Part shown: positions 62,370-64,000 of the stretch, piece after piece
Position numbering within the stretch: position 1 is the stretch's first letter
How the letters are laid out: the number at the start of each line of letters is the position of its first letter
Notes under the pieces: generated by a model
What the model was told of the DNA's origin: nothing
Database searches by the model: none
What the model saw: only the letters and a program-made list of their open reading frames with translations
DNA from: Leptospira soteropolitanensis
Lineage (GTDB): Bacteria; Spirochaetota; Leptospiria; Leptospirales; Leptospiraceae
Assembly (NCBI RefSeq): GCF_026151655.1
Contig: NZ_JAMQPN010000003.1
Span: forward strand, 124,001 to 188,000
Direction: 5' to 3'
Length of the DNA stretch: 64,000 bases
Made by a program: the position numbers and the translations under genes

Positions 62370-64000
62370 TTACTTTTTTGTTCTGGTAAAGGCTCCGTCC
62401 CAGTCTGGTTCAGGGGGATTTTCCAAATAGTATTGGCATCTCTCCCAGAGGAGTTTGCAGGCCTCATCTCCATTAGTGGTCAGTAAGGTGTAGAATTTTT
62501 TCCCAGCTTCCTCAAATTTACGGTTTAAATATGAAAAAAGGGCAGATTCATAGGCTTCCACAAACTTACGATCTTCTTCTGTTTCATCGCCTTTTTTGGT
62601 TCGGATTTCATATAGTGTGACCGGTTTGGTTTTTCCTTTCACCCGCACAATGTCCAACTTTCTTGTGAAAAAATAGTCTTTCACTTCATCATGAACAAAT
62701 TCAGAAACCAAAATACAGACTCCATAATCTTTTCCTGCTGCTTCTAAACGAGCCGCTAAATTGACAGTATCACCCATCATAGTATAAGAAGCCAGGGCAT
62801 CGGTTCCCATAAATCCAACCTTCGCATAACCCATGTTTAGTCCAATTCGGAACTTCATCGTATGGGCTTCTGGAATGTATTTATTTTTCTCTATCCACTC
62901 AGCTTTTAGGACCTCAAGTTTATCTCGCATTTCAACACTGGCAGAAACGGCTTTTAAACAATGGTTTTCTACATCAAGAGGTGCGTTAAAAACTCCCACA
63001 ATGGCATCCCCAATATATTTATCCAAAACCCCATCATGGTGTTTTAAAATGATGGTCATTGCTGATAAGTATTCGTTGAGAAGATTGGCAAGTTCCTTTG
63101 AATTCAGTTTTTCAGAAATGGTACTAAAACCAGCAATATCCGAAAAGAAGGCTGTGATGATTTTTTCACTTCCTTGTTTTAGTTTTTCTAAATCTTTGAG
63201 AGCCTCACCTACCACGACAGGATCCACCATACTACCGAGGACACCTCGCATTTTTTCTCGTTCTTTTAATCCGGACACCATTTGGTTTAATGCGACTGTT
63301 AAGTTTCCAAATTCATCATTCCCACCGTCTTCAAAATGCACATGAAGGTTGCCTTGCCCTACGTCTTCTGCACTTCGAATGATGTTTCGAATTTTTTGGA
63401 CAACTACCCCAGAGATAAAAATGGCAAATAAAATTGCCACCAAACAAATGGTAATTGCTGTTAGTACAATTTGATTTCTATTGTCTTTGATGGCTCGAAT
63501 TCCATCGGTTCTATCAACCAGTGTTCGAATGAGTCCAGAGAAATTATCACGTAACACAAGATTCGGAACATTCTCCGATTCCAAAAGATGGGTACCATCT
63601 AATTTCCACATGATTTCTTCTGATTCACTTCGGGAATGTCCAAAACTCCCATCAGGAAATAGTTTTTTTAATTCTTTTGTTGGAGTTTCCTGTTCCGCAC
63701 TGAGAATCCATTTGCGAATGGCTTTCCAACGATTTCTTTGGATTTCTCGAACGTCTGGATCTTGGTAATAACGTTCATATTCGGTGGGATCTGTTTTGAA
63801 TTTCATCAAAACCCAATCCTCCAAGGTTACATCTCGTAAACTTCTCAAAGCTTCTATTTTTTCCCAAGTTTCCAATGGAATAGGGTAGTTTGCAGTCACT
63901 TCATCAAAAATTTTGTCTCTCTCATCGATCAGTTCCCCGTAGGATTTATAGAAACTAGTAAAAAGTTTGTCCTTTGCGGGAGGGATCGGCGGTTTTGCAT
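62370..64000 (-). CDS. HAMP-domain adenylate/guanylate cyclase (5' end outside window)
   Basis: The frame stays open to base 64000, so the N-terminus is probably incomplete. The visible part starts AKPPIPPAKDKLFTSFYK (a periplasmic sensor region), followed by a membrane helix (IVLTAITICLVAILFAIF), a HAMP domain (RSAEDVGQGNLHVHFEDGG), and a class III cyclase domain: FFSDIAGFSTISEKL (metal site), YIGDAIVGVFNAP, MGDTVNLAARLEAAGK and a conserved CILVS strand. It makes cAMP or cGMP in response to an outside signal. The GTG at 63899 is an unlikely start because coding continues upstream. Confidence 0.92.
   Translation of the reverse strand, partial: AKPPIPPAKDKLFTSFYKSYGELIDERDKIFDEVTANYPIPLETWEKIEALRSLRDVTLEDWVLMKFKTDPTEYERYYQDPDVREIQRNRWKAIRKWILSAEQETPTKELKKLFPDGSFGHSRSESEEIMWKLDGTHLLESENVPNLVLRDNFSGLIRTLVDRTDGIRAIKDNRNQIVLTAITICLVAILFAIFISGVVVQKIRNIIRSAEDVGQGNLHVHFEDGGNDEFGNLTVALNQMVSGLKEREKMRGVLGSMVDPVVVGEALKDLEKLKQGSEKIITAFFSDIAGFSTISEKLNSKELANLLNEYLSAMTIILKHHDGVLDKYIGDAIVGVFNAPLDVENHCLKAVSASVEMRDKLEVLKAEWIEKNKYIPEAHTMKFRIGLNMGYAKVGFMGTDALASYTMMGDTVNLAARLEAAGKDYGVCILVSEFVHDEVKDYFFTRKLDIVRVKGKTKPVTLYEIRTKKGDETEEDRKFVEAYESALFSYLNRKFEEAGKKFYTLLTTNGDEACKLLWERCQYYLENPPEPDWDGAFTRTKK

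Noticed and set aside
1..64000. Insertion sequences, prophage, CRISPR arrays, tRNA or rRNA genes
   Set aside because: No transposase, integrase, phage structural motifs, regularly spaced repeats or cloverleaf sequences were seen on either strand.

Overview
The window reads as the chromosome of a Leptospira species, most likely an environmental (saprophytic) one. The evidence is an AT-rich base composition, Leptospira-type lipoproteins (a TIGR04454-like small lipoprotein and an LruC-domain protein), several chemoreceptors, SpoIIE-type phosphatases fused to GAF or receiver domains, and a dense mix of housekeeping and sensory genes. I see no insertion sequences, prophage genes, CRISPR arrays, tRNAs or rRNAs.

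Layout. 1-1423: hybrid histidine kinase broken by an in-frame amber codon. 1495-4800: secreted MsrB, a nucleotidyltransferase-fold protein, a small protein, a lipoprotein and an EpmB-type lysine aminomutase. 4869-9365: efp, mtnB, two SDR oxidoreductases and a 607-residue unknown, tightly spaced in one direction. 9368-12106: CorA and an M61 peptidase. 12187-12386: a strongly structured RNA of 6S size. 12439-20333: two chemoreceptors, a VOC protein, small secreted proteins, a DMT transporter and a secreted protein of unknown role. 20393-26845: S-adenosylmethionine cycle cluster (ArsR-methyltransferase regulator with a palindromic operator, ahcY, ferredoxin, metH), followed by a small His-rich protein and a decayed MTHFR-like fragment. 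28081-30300: secreted protein and phosphofructokinase. 30358-36343: a Cus-type copper/silver RND efflux operon. 36379-48104: coiled-coil protein, GAF-SpoIIE phosphatase, argB, nitrilase-family amidase, hydrolase, alr, class V aminotransferase, bile-acid-symporter-like carrier, rpmG (L33), a zinc-less DksA, an O-antigen ligase-like membrane protein and a DUF4442 protein. 48179-51729: chemoreceptor without a sensor domain, coiled-coil protein, photoactive yellow protein (PYP) homologue and an adenylating enzyme fused to a carrier protein. 51792-64000: LruC-domain lipoprotein, ubiE/menG, exbBD, a receiver-phosphatase/PAS-kinase pair, dinB, esterase, DUF547, OsmC, 1-Cys peroxiredoxin and an adenylate cyclase cut by the window edge.

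The most notable locus is 48179-51729. The 123-residue PYP homologue keeps the chromophore cysteine (C67, C69 in Halorhodospira numbering) and the tyrosine and glutamate that bind the chromophore (Y40, E44). It lies beside a chemoreceptor that has no periplasmic sensor domain. This suggests a blue-light taxis module in a spirochaete. The neighbouring ligase-carrier protein is a speculative candidate for chromophore activation.

Other points of interest are the 6S-like RNA, a CusB-type adaptor that seems to lack both halves of the lipoyl domain, the SahR-like control of the SAM cycle, and the interrupted kinase. All calls come from reading motifs and context; no database search was run.
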